DNA of 64,000 bases from Oscillospiraceae bacterium. GTDB lineage: Bacteria; Bacillota; Clostridia; Oscillospirales; QAMX01. A model generated the notes under the pieces. That model had not been told where the DNA came from. It did not search any database and was given only the letters and a program-made list of their open reading frames with translations. Positions 9,332 to 18,439 of this stretch are shown piece after piece. Each line of letters opens with the position of its first letter. Position 1 is the first letter of the stretch. The DNA is taken from positions 1 through 64,000 of the forward strand of contig SVMB01000009.1 of the NCBI GenBank assembly GCA_015067675.1, in the 5' to 3' direction. The position numbers and the translations under genes were made by a program.

Positions 9332-10657
9332 TTACTGCATCACTGCAATCGTGCGCTCCACCAGCTCATCCAGCGTCACAACCGTCGCGCCGTCGATGTT
9401 GGTGCGCAGCCCCTTCATAAACGGAGCCTCCCATTCTGCGGGAATACCGCGGTTGCGCAGACCTATAATCGAGCCCACCGTCGCGCCGTTGCAGTCGGTG
9501 TCAAAGGCCGCCTGAACCGCGAGGCAGATGCTCTTGCCGAAGTCGCCGTCGCCTTTCAGCAGCGCCATCGTCACGATCATGGCATTGGAATTGGTGTGGC
9601 ACCAGCCGTGACGGGACATTTCATCGTAGCAGCCGTGGATCTTTTCAATGATCGCCGCACCGTCAAGTCCTTCTGCCGCCCAGCCGCGCACCATGTCCAC
9701 ATCCCGGCGCAGACGTGACTTTTCCGGGATCTGTGCAAGACCCGCGTCGATGATCTCGTTGATATCGTCGGTCACGGCAGCAGCCGCCAGCATCGCTGCA
9801 ACGAACATTTCACCGTAGATGCCGTTCTTAACATGGGAGATGGAAGCGTCCCGCCAGGCCATTTCGGCCGCCAGTGCGGGATTACCGGGATTGATGTAGC
9901 CAAAGAAGTCGCCGCGGATCTGCGCGCCGATCCATTCACGACATGGATTTCGGAAAGAGGCCGTTTCGGGAGGCATCATTCCCATCATCGCATTGCGGTA
10001 AGCAATGCGCTCGGCGGTACAGGTAGTCGATGCCGGCAGATAGCGTCCCCAGGCATCCATCACATCGTCGGGAGTAAAATCACGTCCCCAGTTTTCCAGA
10101 AGCACCATGCCGAGCGTTGTGTAGTTGGTATCGTCGTCGGAAGGCGAGATGCCGTCTACCTTGTCCGCCCAGCAGCGGTCAGGGTTGTATCCGTCGAATC
10201 CCGGCTCCATCTCGCAGGCGCGGATGTACTTGTGCATGGGATAATTGCCGCAGGCTTTGAGCAGCGGATATAACGCCGGACGCCGGAGACCTTCAACAGG
10301 CTTGCCCAGCAGGCAGCCTGCAATGCGGCCGGCCCATGCGCCGCGAATCGCCGCCGGATCTGCCGACGCAGGCGTATACACCTTTGCATTTTCCGGGCAG
10401 CAGGCGCGAATCCCTTCCAGTGTCGAGGGCTCCACATACGGATAGTCCGGACTCACGGGAATGGCCAGCATTTCCTCACCGATGCGCACCGCTTCCTTTT
10501 CAAGGGACGGCGTCCAGTGCGCTGCCGCCTTTTCGGAAATCTCGCGGCAGCGCGCCTCATAGACATGCACATCGCGGCCCTCGTCGCGGCACTGCTCCCA
10601 TTCGTTGATCAGATCTTTTGCATATCGAAGATACGTATGAATCGCACCCATTGTCAT
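9332..10657 (-). CDS. ADP-ribosylglycohydrolase (DraG)-family protein with N-terminal extension
   Basis: RGAWAGRIAGCLLGKPVEG, SPSDDDTNYT, AFDTDCNGATVGSIIG. Confidence 0.8.
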   Translation of the reverse strand: MTMGAIHTYLRYAKDLINEWEQCRDEGRDVHVYEARCREISEKAAAHWTPSLEKEAVRIGEEMLAIPVSPDYPYVEPSTLEGIRACCPENAKVYTPASADPAAIRGAWAGRIAGCLLGKPVEGLRRPALYPLLKACGNYPMHKYIRACEMEPGFDGYNPDRCWADKVDGISPSDDDTNYTTLGMVLLENWGRDFTPDDVMDAWGRYLPASTTCTAERIAYRNAMMGMMPPETASFRNPCREWIGAQIRGDFFGYINPGNPALAAEMAWRDASISHVKNGIYGEMFVAAMLAAAAVTDDINEIIDAGLAQIPEKSRLRRDVDMVRGWAAEGLDGAAIIEKIHGCYDEMSRHGWCHTNSNAMIVTMALLKGDGDFGKSICLAVQAAFDTDCNGATVGSIIGLRNRGIPAEWEAPFMKGLRTNIDGATVVTLDELVERTIAVMQ

Positions 10658-10771
10658 TTTCCTCCGTAATTGTCAGGATGTTGCTTTCATATTAGCATGA
10701 TGCCGGTGGATTGTCAACAAAAACAGTGCGTTCCGCAGGAGTTTTTTCGTACACCTCATCCATTTTCCGTG

Positions 10772-11581
10772 TCATCGCACGTACTCTCTGGGAGGCTTTC
10801 CCGTGAGCTGTTTGAACTGCCTGCTGAAATAGTAGATATCCCGGTAGCCCAGATGGGCAGCCGCTTCCGAAACGTTCATTTCCCCTGACAACAGCAGATC
10901 CTTCGCCTTCTCAATGCGTACCATCGCCTGATACTGCACCGCCGTCATACCCACAATCTGCCGGAACAGCATCCGGAAATGGCTCGGACTGCACCGCGTC
11001 ATCGCCGCCAGTTCTTCCACCATAAAGCTTTCGGCATAATGCTCCTGAATGTGCTGCCGCACCCGCTCGATTGCCAGATAATGCGCAGAATCCACCTTCG
11101 ATGCATCGGCAAGCTGTATAAGCTCCCATATGATCTGTTCCAGCAGCGCCCGGCACTTGAGCAGATACGCCGACTGCTTGCCCACCCATGTGCTTTCCAG
11201 CTCCTGAAACAGCGTTCGAACCGCCCCCGGGGTCTGCCGGGCAACCATGGGAAGCTCCGCGAGCTGTATTCGGGTCTGCTCATCCGGAAACGTGATTGAA
11301 AAGTTCACAGTAATGAAGCTCCAGGGATTTTCCGGAACGCTGTGGGCAAACCGCGGCGTTTCAGGGCTGAACAGCAGTACATCCCCGCCGCTGACCCGCA
11401 GCTCCTGTGGCTGTTCTCCCGACAGATGGTAGATTGCCTCTCCCTGCAGCGCCATACAGAGCACGTAATTGCAGGGACTTCCTTTCAGCTCGAGCTTCCA
11501 TCCTGCATTCGGCGTGCGCTTGACCACATTGAAGATTCTGTTTACCGACACATCAAATCCCGCATCCGGTCCTTTGCTCAT
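10772..11581 (-). CDS. AraC-family transcriptional regulator
   Basis: N-terminal cupin-like region plus two C-terminal HTHs (MTRCSPSHFRMLFRQIVGMTAVQY...AAAHLGYRDIYYFSRQFKQLTGKPPREYVR). Confidence 0.92.
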   Translation of the reverse strand: MSKGPDAGFDVSVNRIFNVVKRTPNAGWKLELKGSPCNYVLCMALQGEAIYHLSGEQPQELRVSGGDVLLFSPETPRFAHSVPENPWSFITVNFSITFPDEQTRIQLAELPMVARQTPGAVRTLFQELESTWVGKQSAYLLKCRALLEQIIWELIQLADASKVDSAHYLAIERVRQHIQEHYAESFMVEELAAMTRCSPSHFRMLFRQIVGMTAVQYQAMVRIEKAKDLLLSGEMNVSEAAAHLGYRDIYYFSRQFKQLTGKPPREYVR

Positions 11582-11836
11582 TGTTATTCTCCTTCCGTAT
11601 CAATCAGATTCTCCAAATACCGTCCCGCTCTTTATTTGCATTTTCACACTTTCTTTTTCTCATATTATCAACAAATTCACTCTTTGTCAACATGTGCTCT
11701 TCTTTTCTTCGTCTCCGGGTGCTTTTCAAAACCGTCAGATCGTGCAAATATCCATCAAATCCTCTATGGTATCTGTCCGTCGATGCTTTTACAATAGAAG
11801 TAAACCAACCAAATACCATCAAGGAGGTTCTTTACC

Positions 11837-12541
11837 ATGAAAACTGTTGTCATCACCGGCGCTGCCGGCGGTATGGGTGTTGCCCTCTGCCATCGTCTGG
11901 CCAAGGCAGGCATCAATCTCGCCCTCTGCTCCCATTCTGCCGAGCGTCTCGAGGCGCTGGCAAAAGACCTGACCGCGACCTATGGCATCAAGGTCACCTA
12001 CGCCGCCTTTGAAATCTACGAAGAAGCCGCCGTCAAGGCTTTCTTTGATTCCGCTGCTGCCGAGCTCGGCAATTTCGACGCCCTCGTCAACCTCGCCGGC
12101 CTCTCCATCCCCACCAAGATGGAAACCGTCACCGAAGAGGACTTCGACCGCATGATCGACGTCAACGTTAAGGGTACCCTCTTTGCCTCCAAGCACTATG
12201 CCCTGCACGCCTATGAAGAGGGCGGCCTCATCATCAACGTCGGCAGCATGGCAGCCCGCCGCGCCAACGGCAATGCGCCTCTCTACTGCACCGCCAAGAG
12301 CGCCCTCAACATGATGGCCTCTGCCATGCAGATCCAGCTTGCCCAGCGCAACATCCGCGTTACCACCCTCAATCCCGGCGGCGCCGATACGCCCTTCTGG
12401 GGAACCCGTCAGGTCGACCGCTCCAAGTTCCTCAGCGCCGACGATGTGGTGGACGTCATCGAGTTCACTCTCAACCATCCCCGTATGGTCATCCACTCTG
12501 TGGACTTCGAGTCTGCCGCCACCGTTCCTGCCACCAAGTAA
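11837..12541 (+). CDS. SDR-family NAD(P)-dependent oxidoreductase
   Basis: VVITGAAGGMGVA nucleotide-binding motif, YCTAKSALNM catalytic YxxxK. Confidence 0.92.
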   Translation: MKTVVITGAAGGMGVALCHRLAKAGINLALCSHSAERLEALAKDLTATYGIKVTYAAFEIYEEAAVKAFFDSAAAELGNFDALVNLAGLSIPTKMETVTEEDFDRMIDVNVKGTLFASKHYALHAYEEGGLIINVGSMAARRANGNAPLYCTAKSALNMMASAMQIQLAQRNIRVTTLNPGGADTPFWGTRQVDRSKFLSADDVVDVIEFTLNHPRMVIHSVDFESAATVPATK

Positions 12542-12585
12542 GCTGAAATCCGATCCCGTTCGGATATCCAAAGAAAGGACAAATC

Positions 12586-14634
12586 ATGAGCCTTTTTTAT
12601 ACCGAAGCAGAGCTCTCCCGCCTGAAAAACGCCGCTCCCGGTTCCCGTCAGGCCAGACTTTACGCCGCACTGCGTGCGCGTACCCTGCGTAATACCGCCG
12701 AGGACACCTGGGTTCAGTCCGGTGACACCCAGGAGTGGTATCATCTGTGCTGGGAACGCATGGCGGATGCAGCCTTTGTCTGGGCAATGGAAGGCGGTGA
12801 AGCCCTGGGCCAGTGGATTCATAACCGTACCATGGACACCGTCCGTCTGGACATCGATGCCTGGATCGGTCCCTGGTACCGTAACCGCCAGTATGCCGAG
12901 CCCACCGGTGCACTGGAAAGTGCCCACATCACCATCGCTGTCTGCGAGGCCTACGAAAACGCCCGTGCGCTCTTCACTGCCGATGAGCAGGCCGAAATCC
13001 TCACCGCACTGCGTGAAAAGGGTCTGCCGCTGTGCATGCGCTACGCCCATTACATCGACAATAAAAAAGCCGTTATGAACTGGCATGCCGTACTTTTGAA
13101 CGGCTACGCCACCGCCGCCGTCGTCCTCGGAGACCGCGAAGCCATCGCAGATGCCCATCGGCTTTCCAAAGTCACCGCGCAGATGTACAACATCGACTCC
13201 TACGCTGAAAGCGTCCAGTATTCAAACTACGCTTCCATCGCCCAGAGCCACCTCAACGAACTCCTGCTGCGTTCCGGCCACATCCCGCAGGATGAGCTCA
13301 CCCTCGACTGCTACACCCGTCTCATGCAGTGGTATGCCTACAGCTACCTCTATCAGAAAGAGCTGCCGAGCATTGGCGGTACGGCGCCCCGCACCATCAA
13401 CTTCGGTGACTCCGCCGCCGCGTTCCGTCCCTCCGGCGACGTGCTGGCGCAGGTTGCCGTGCGTATGAAGGATTCTTTCCCCACGGAAGCAGCGCTTGCC
13501 TCCTGGCTCTTTGCCGAAACCTACTCAGAGCCGGAAATCGGCCCCGATGAGCTTGCCACCTTCGGCTTCTTTAACCAGTACGGTTATCTCACCGTGCTCA
13601 TGGAACCGGATATGACCGCTCCAAAGTCTCCGGCCGAGCTTTCCCTGCCGCTTGACCGCCGTTTTGCCTGCGGCCATATCATCGCCCGCGACCGCTGGGA
13701 ACAGCCCCGGACCACCATCGCGCTCTCTGCCGGATACGATCCTTATAACACCACCGCACATCGTCATCATGACCAGAACAGCTTCCAGCTCATCGTTGAC
13801 GGCGAGCGCATGCTCATCGACCCCGGCCATTGCTGCTACCGCCTGCATACGCAGGCCGCATCCAAGGCAGAACTTGCTCATAACACGATCTCCATCGAGG
13901 CTTTCAGTGAAGCTCCTGTCAAAGGCCACGGGAATATGCCGCCCCAGGGCAGTATGATCGCCCAGCAGCTGGTTCGCGGTTCCCTGTATCAGCCCGCAGA
14001 ACCCATGAACCGCCTGCTCATCAACGAGACCTTCGGCGATACCCGCGTCATCGTCTCCGACGCCGCCGCGCTCTATGGCGAACCTATCCGTCGTGCCCTG
14101 CGCATCTGGATCTGGACGCTGCCGGATATGATCTTCGTCGCCGACGTGGTCACCTCCGACGAACCCGTGTCTCTGTGGTCCCATTTTGCCCTCAATAACC
14201 GCGACGGCAAACTCGACGCCCACGTTTATAACGATCACCGACTGGTGTTCCGCCGCCACGGTCGTGCCATCAAGCTTTTTGAGGCCGCATCCTGGGCAGA
14301 CGGTGAGCTTATCCCCTCCGAGCTCAATTTCGACTGGGGTTATGTCCATGATTTCTACCACCCGCTGGCCAATCAGGCAGGTCAGGGCCGTGAAGGTTCC
14401 GCACTCATCTATAACTGGCGCTGCCCCAAGTATGCCCGCGAGCATCTGCGCATCCATACCATCGCCGTTTCCGATTCCAAAGCCATCCGCGGCTACCATG
14501 TCCGTGAAAAAGAGGACGGCTTTATCCGCATCGAGGCGCCCGATCACGAAAACTACATCGATCTGCGCCTGGCTTCCGACTCCTTCACCGTCCGCCGCTC
14601 CGGTGTCGGTGAGCGTACCTATTCTTTAGACTAA
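12586..14634 (+). CDS. Heparinase II/III-family polysaccharide lyase
   Basis: AHRHHDQNSFQLIVDGERMLIDPGHCCY and N-terminal alpha-toroid-like region. Confidence 0.82.
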   Translation: MSLFYTEAELSRLKNAAPGSRQARLYAALRARTLRNTAEDTWVQSGDTQEWYHLCWERMADAAFVWAMEGGEALGQWIHNRTMDTVRLDIDAWIGPWYRNRQYAEPTGALESAHITIAVCEAYENARALFTADEQAEILTALREKGLPLCMRYAHYIDNKKAVMNWHAVLLNGYATAAVVLGDREAIADAHRLSKVTAQMYNIDSYAESVQYSNYASIAQSHLNELLLRSGHIPQDELTLDCYTRLMQWYAYSYLYQKELPSIGGTAPRTINFGDSAAAFRPSGDVLAQVAVRMKDSFPTEAALASWLFAETYSEPEIGPDELATFGFFNQYGYLTVLMEPDMTAPKSPAELSLPLDRRFACGHIIARDRWEQPRTTIALSAGYDPYNTTAHRHHDQNSFQLIVDGERMLIDPGHCCYRLHTQAASKAELAHNTISIEAFSEAPVKGHGNMPPQGSMIAQQLVRGSLYQPAEPMNRLLINETFGDTRVIVSDAAALYGEPIRRALRIWIWTLPDMIFVADVVTSDEPVSLWSHFALNNRDGKLDAHVYNDHRLVFRRHGRAIKLFEAASWADGELIPSELNFDWGYVHDFYHPLANQAGQGREGSALIYNWRCPKYAREHLRIHTIAVSDSKAIRGYHVREKEDGFIRIEAPDHENYIDLRLASDSFTVRRSGVGERTYSLD

Positions 14635-14660
14635 ATCCACACTGTTCAGGAGGAATCAAC

Positions 14661-15704
14661 ATGACTTCTCAGGAAAAAGTTCAGCTTTCCAAGGACGTAT
14701 TTGCCCATTATGAGGCTAAAGTTCCGGTAATCAAGCATTACTACGGCATTCTCTCCATGCTCGGTGCCCTCAAGACCGCCGAGGTCACGGGCGACACCGC
14801 CTATATTGAAAAAATCGTCGCCATGCTCGAAAAGTTCCCCGAAGGAATCGAGCATCCCCGCTATAATTTCCCCAGCTACCTCATCGGCGGCAACGCCCGC
14901 GCCTACGCACTCTTCAAGGGTTACATGACCGACGACCGTACGAAGGCTCTCGTGCGTGAGTACGCCGAGGAGTTCATGACCGCGCCCCGCGACCGTGACG
15001 GCGTGCTCAAGAGCCCCTTTGTCAATCCCCGCGAGCTTATCTGGATTGACGTTGCCACCGCCGTCACCCCCTATCTGCTCTACGCCGGTCTTGCACTCAA
15101 CGAGCCTGCCTGGATTGACGAAGCGATTTTCCAGACCCTGAAGATGTACGATATCTTCCTTGATCCCGCCAACGGCCTGCTGCATCAGACCAAGGGAGAG
15201 ATCGCCCAGGGCGTCATCACCGAGGATCACTGGGGCCGCGGCAACGGCTGGGGTTACTTCCCGCTGGCAGAGCTTGTACAGTATCTGCCCCAGGATCATC
15301 CCGAGTATCTGCGCGTCTGCGATTACTTCGGTCGTCACTCCTTTGCACTGCTCAAGTATCAGACCCGCCGCGGTCTCTGGTGCCAGGAAATCACCGACCT
15401 CAACTCCTACGAAGAAGCCTCCGGAACCGGCCTGATTCTGTACGGTTACGGCGTCGGACTGCGCATGAAGATGCTCAACCTCGGCTTCAAGGAACCCTTT
15501 GAAGAGGGCATCGAAGGAATGTGCCGCTGGTTCATCACGGAAGATAAGTGCATCAAAAACGTCTGTCCCGGCTGCCGTACTCCCGGCCGTGACCGACTCA
15601 AGGGCACCCTGCGCGCCTATACACAGCATATGCCGGTCACCGACGACCAGCACGGCTTTGGCCCGATTCAGCTCGCACTGGCAGAAGCTGCCCTTCACGA
15701 ATAA
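14661..15704 (+). CDS. Glycoside hydrolase family 88/105 (unsaturated glycuronyl hydrolase)
   Basis: WGRGNGWGYFPLAELVQYLP, WIDEAIFQTLKMYD, GLLHQ. Confidence 0.85.
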   Translation: MTSQEKVQLSKDVFAHYEAKVPVIKHYYGILSMLGALKTAEVTGDTAYIEKIVAMLEKFPEGIEHPRYNFPSYLIGGNARAYALFKGYMTDDRTKALVREYAEEFMTAPRDRDGVLKSPFVNPRELIWIDVATAVTPYLLYAGLALNEPAWIDEAIFQTLKMYDIFLDPANGLLHQTKGEIAQGVITEDHWGRGNGWGYFPLAELVQYLPQDHPEYLRVCDYFGRHSFALLKYQTRRGLWCQEITDLNSYEEASGTGLILYGYGVGLRMKMLNLGFKEPFEEGIEGMCRWFITEDKCIKNVCPGCRTPGRDRLKGTLRAYTQHMPVTDDQHGFGPIQLALAEAALHE

Positions 15705-15730
15705 TCACGAACCTATATTCAAAGCACAAA

Positions 15731-15766
15731 GCGGCCGCCGCAAAACCTGGTGTTTGCGGCGGCCGC
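15731..15766. terminator. Bidirectional intrinsic terminator with a 14-bp GC-rich stem
   Basis: GCGGCCGCCGCAAA-ACCTGGTG-TTTGCGGCGGCCGC between convergent genes. Confidence 0.8.
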
Positions 15767-15786
15767 CTTTCATTTATATGCTGTTG

Positions 15787-17970
15787 TTACATGGTCTTCG
15801 GCGCGTCCATCATCCGGAACTCGCCGGGCTGCAGCGTAATGCGCTCATGCAGACCAAAGCCATGCAGCCAGAAGCTGCGCTCGTTTTCGAAGTCGATGTT
15901 GAACAGGCAGATCTTGCCCGCCTCGGGGAAGTAGGAATAGCAGATGTAGCGGCATTCCTTGCCGGGCACCTTCTTGTCGTCGGTGATCCAGACGTGTCCG
16001 CGGTTTGCATTGGCAACCGCGCGGCAGACCACGCCGTAAAGACCGGCAGAACCCATCACGCTGCCCGGACCCTCGTCCTGATCCAGCGCACCCGGATAAG
16101 TCCAGGTGTTGATGAGGATGCACTTACCCTTGCCGAACTTGTGGCTGAGCACCACAGGATTCGCCACCTCGTCATCCACCGCCAGAATCTCAATCTCCGG
16201 ATCCACGATCTCAATGTCACCCAGCGGCACACCCAGTACGCCGAAACGTCTGGGGAATTCCACGCCCAGCGCATCGGAGCCCTGCGGCACCGTCGCCCAG
16301 TAGATATGCCCGCCGCGGCCCTTGACCTTCACGCCGCACAGCTCGGTCCAGTCGCCGCCGTTGACCAGCTCGTCCACACTCACGTCCAGACTGCGGGTCT
16401 CATTCTTGGCAAGCTGCGGCACGGAGATCACCAGTGTACCGCCGGCAGCCACGTAGTCCTTCAGGATCTGATACTGCTTTTCAGAGCTCGTGTTCCAGCC
16501 GGTGAAGATCAGCGCCTTGTACTGCTTGGCCAGGAACTGCGCATCAACACGATCTTCTGCAAAGGAGATCACGTCGGTCTGACCGTAGGGCGTACCGGAC
16601 ATATGGATGTTGACGTAATCACCCAGCACCGGTACTTCGGGGAAGAACACCTCGCGGGCCAGCTTCCAGCCGCGCTCAGGCGTGCCCTGGAACCAGGCAG
16701 GATTCTTGCAGGCGATGTCGTAGAGGCCGCACAGGGCATAGTTGTGGTTGTAGCGGGAGCTGGTCAGGTCGCAGTTGCCCTTTACCAGCGCCACAGTCGC
16801 CTCGGGCTGACCCTCGGGAGTACCGTTTGCCTTGACGTAATCCCAGAAATCGGAGATAATCTGGCGATACTTGCGGCAGATGGGGGAATTGTAGTCAAGA
16901 TCGGCAAAATAGGGTCGAGCTTCTTCCAGATAGGGCTTAAAGCGCGCCGGATCCTCGGCCAGAACCTTCTTGATCTCACCCCAGCCCATAATGCCGAACT
17001 CATCCCGGGCCGACTGGGGAACGTTCAGCTTCGGGGAGTCCGGTGCAAGGGTATGCTCCACAAACCAGTTGCCCGATTCGTTGATGATCATCTTGCTGCC
17101 GGCCATGTACTTCATGTAAAGCGACGCGCGCAGCATGTCCCAGCGATGGGAATCGCTGTTGGCCTGCCAGGCATAGTGCTCGTGGGCAAGATGAGAGCCC
17201 CACATGGGCAGGTTGTGCTGACGGTACAGTCCGCGGGAGTAGCCGCTGGCCAGATTCAGGCTCGGGAAGGCGAAATCTTCCACCACAGGGATTTCGGCAC
17301 CGCCAAGAACCTCATAGTCCAGAGAAAAGTTGGCACTGGTGGCCATTACATAGCCCCAACCGGCCTCGTGACGCTCGTCCACGTGTTCACGTACCTTGCG
17401 CATCAGACGGCGGGCAAGCGCACCCAGCGTCAGCTCACCGGCTTCCGCGAGGATTTCCTTTGCATCGTTGAGACCGATGTTGTAGCGCTCACCGAAGTCG
17501 TAGCCCAGATAGTGATCGCCGCCGGTCTCCGCCATCTTGCGCACCCAGGGCGTTTCGCCGGAGGTATACAGGAAAGTGGTGTAGAGGCCGCGCTTTTTTG
17601 CCTCACGCACAAAGCGCTCAAGGCCCGCACCGAAGCGATCCTTGTACTGTTCAAACACGTCGGCATATTCCGACTGGATCAGGTTCTTGCAATTTTCCCA
17701 GTCGGGCGCGGGGATCTTCACGCCGATCTCGTCGAGAGCGTAAAACCACTCGGCGATGAGCCGGGGCGAAAAGCCGCGGGCGTAGCCCCAGACCTGCGCC
17801 ACATTGCCCTGATTGTCCTCAATGATCTTATCGATCATATCCATGGGGCCAAAATACTGGCACTGCCAGGCGTAATGGCCCAGCATCGTACACATCAGCG
17901 TATCCGTATCGGTGGGATATACACCGGAACCGACAAATATACCCTCAGGGGGCAGCTTGATACCGCTCAT
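15787..17970 (-). CDS. Large uncharacterised glycosidase-like protein with a GATase-like C-terminal region
   Basis: Start MSGIKLPPEGIFVGSGVYPTD; YKALIFTGWNTSSEKQYQILKDYVAAGGTLVIS resembles the beta-galactosidase trimerisation-like domain. Confidence 0.55.
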   Translation of the reverse strand: MSGIKLPPEGIFVGSGVYPTDTDTLMCTMLGHYAWQCQYFGPMDMIDKIIEDNQGNVAQVWGYARGFSPRLIAEWFYALDEIGVKIPAPDWENCKNLIQSEYADVFEQYKDRFGAGLERFVREAKKRGLYTTFLYTSGETPWVRKMAETGGDHYLGYDFGERYNIGLNDAKEILAEAGELTLGALARRLMRKVREHVDERHEAGWGYVMATSANFSLDYEVLGGAEIPVVEDFAFPSLNLASGYSRGLYRQHNLPMWGSHLAHEHYAWQANSDSHRWDMLRASLYMKYMAGSKMIINESGNWFVEHTLAPDSPKLNVPQSARDEFGIMGWGEIKKVLAEDPARFKPYLEEARPYFADLDYNSPICRKYRQIISDFWDYVKANGTPEGQPEATVALVKGNCDLTSSRYNHNYALCGLYDIACKNPAWFQGTPERGWKLAREVFFPEVPVLGDYVNIHMSGTPYGQTDVISFAEDRVDAQFLAKQYKALIFTGWNTSSEKQYQILKDYVAAGGTLVISVPQLAKNETRSLDVSVDELVNGGDWTELCGVKVKGRGGHIYWATVPQGSDALGVEFPRRFGVLGVPLGDIEIVDPEIEILAVDDEVANPVVLSHKFGKGKCILINTWTYPGALDQDEGPGSVMGSAGLYGVVCRAVANANRGHVWITDDKKVPGKECRYICYSYFPEAGKICLFNIDFENERSFWLHGFGLHERITLQPGEFRMMDAPKTM

Positions 17971-18055
17971 AACTTCAATTCCTTTCTTCTGAATCGGAAC
18001 AATTTCCGTCCGCTTCCGAGTATACAGGATTTTCCCCCTTCTGACAAGACTGAAT

Positions 18056-18394
18056 TTACATCCTGCGGCTGCTGTATTTTGCAAGCTCCGGCAAAACCGC
18101 ACCACAGGCCGCGTAATTCTCCCGCGCCTGACGAAGTGTCAGCCCGTGATTCTGGTCACTTTGCTCATCCTCGGAGGAGATAAACAGATCAATCTCCCAC
18201 AGGCATACCGGACAGATATACGCCAGCGCATCCCCGCCGTTGGGGATTGTGATCTCTCCGCAGCAGGGACAGGGGCTGTCCGCAATTACGGCAGGTTCTT
18301 CCCGGCGTTCTTTGGTTCCGTTACCACTGCTTCCCAGAACCGCTTCCGGAAGGTACCGAAAATTTTCTTCTCTCACAGATATTTCTCCATTCAA
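18056..18394 (-). CDS. CPCC-type cysteine-rich protein
   Basis: SPCPCCGEITIP...YICPVCLWEID...LTLRQARENYAACGA. Confidence 0.75.
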   Translation of the reverse strand: MNGEISVREENFRYLPEAVLGSSGNGTKERREEPAVIADSPCPCCGEITIPNGGDALAYICPVCLWEIDLFISSEDEQSDQNHGLTLRQARENYAACGAVLPELAKYSSRRM

Positions 18395-18439
18395 GGCATA
18401 TCAGGCCGCGCTCATCTGTATGAGCGCGGCCTGAACCGG

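Noticed and set aside
11766-11819. ATGGTAT/ATACCAT inverted repeat upstream of the SDR operon
   Set aside because: Only 7 bp, AT-rich, widely spaced; plausible AraC site but too weak alone.
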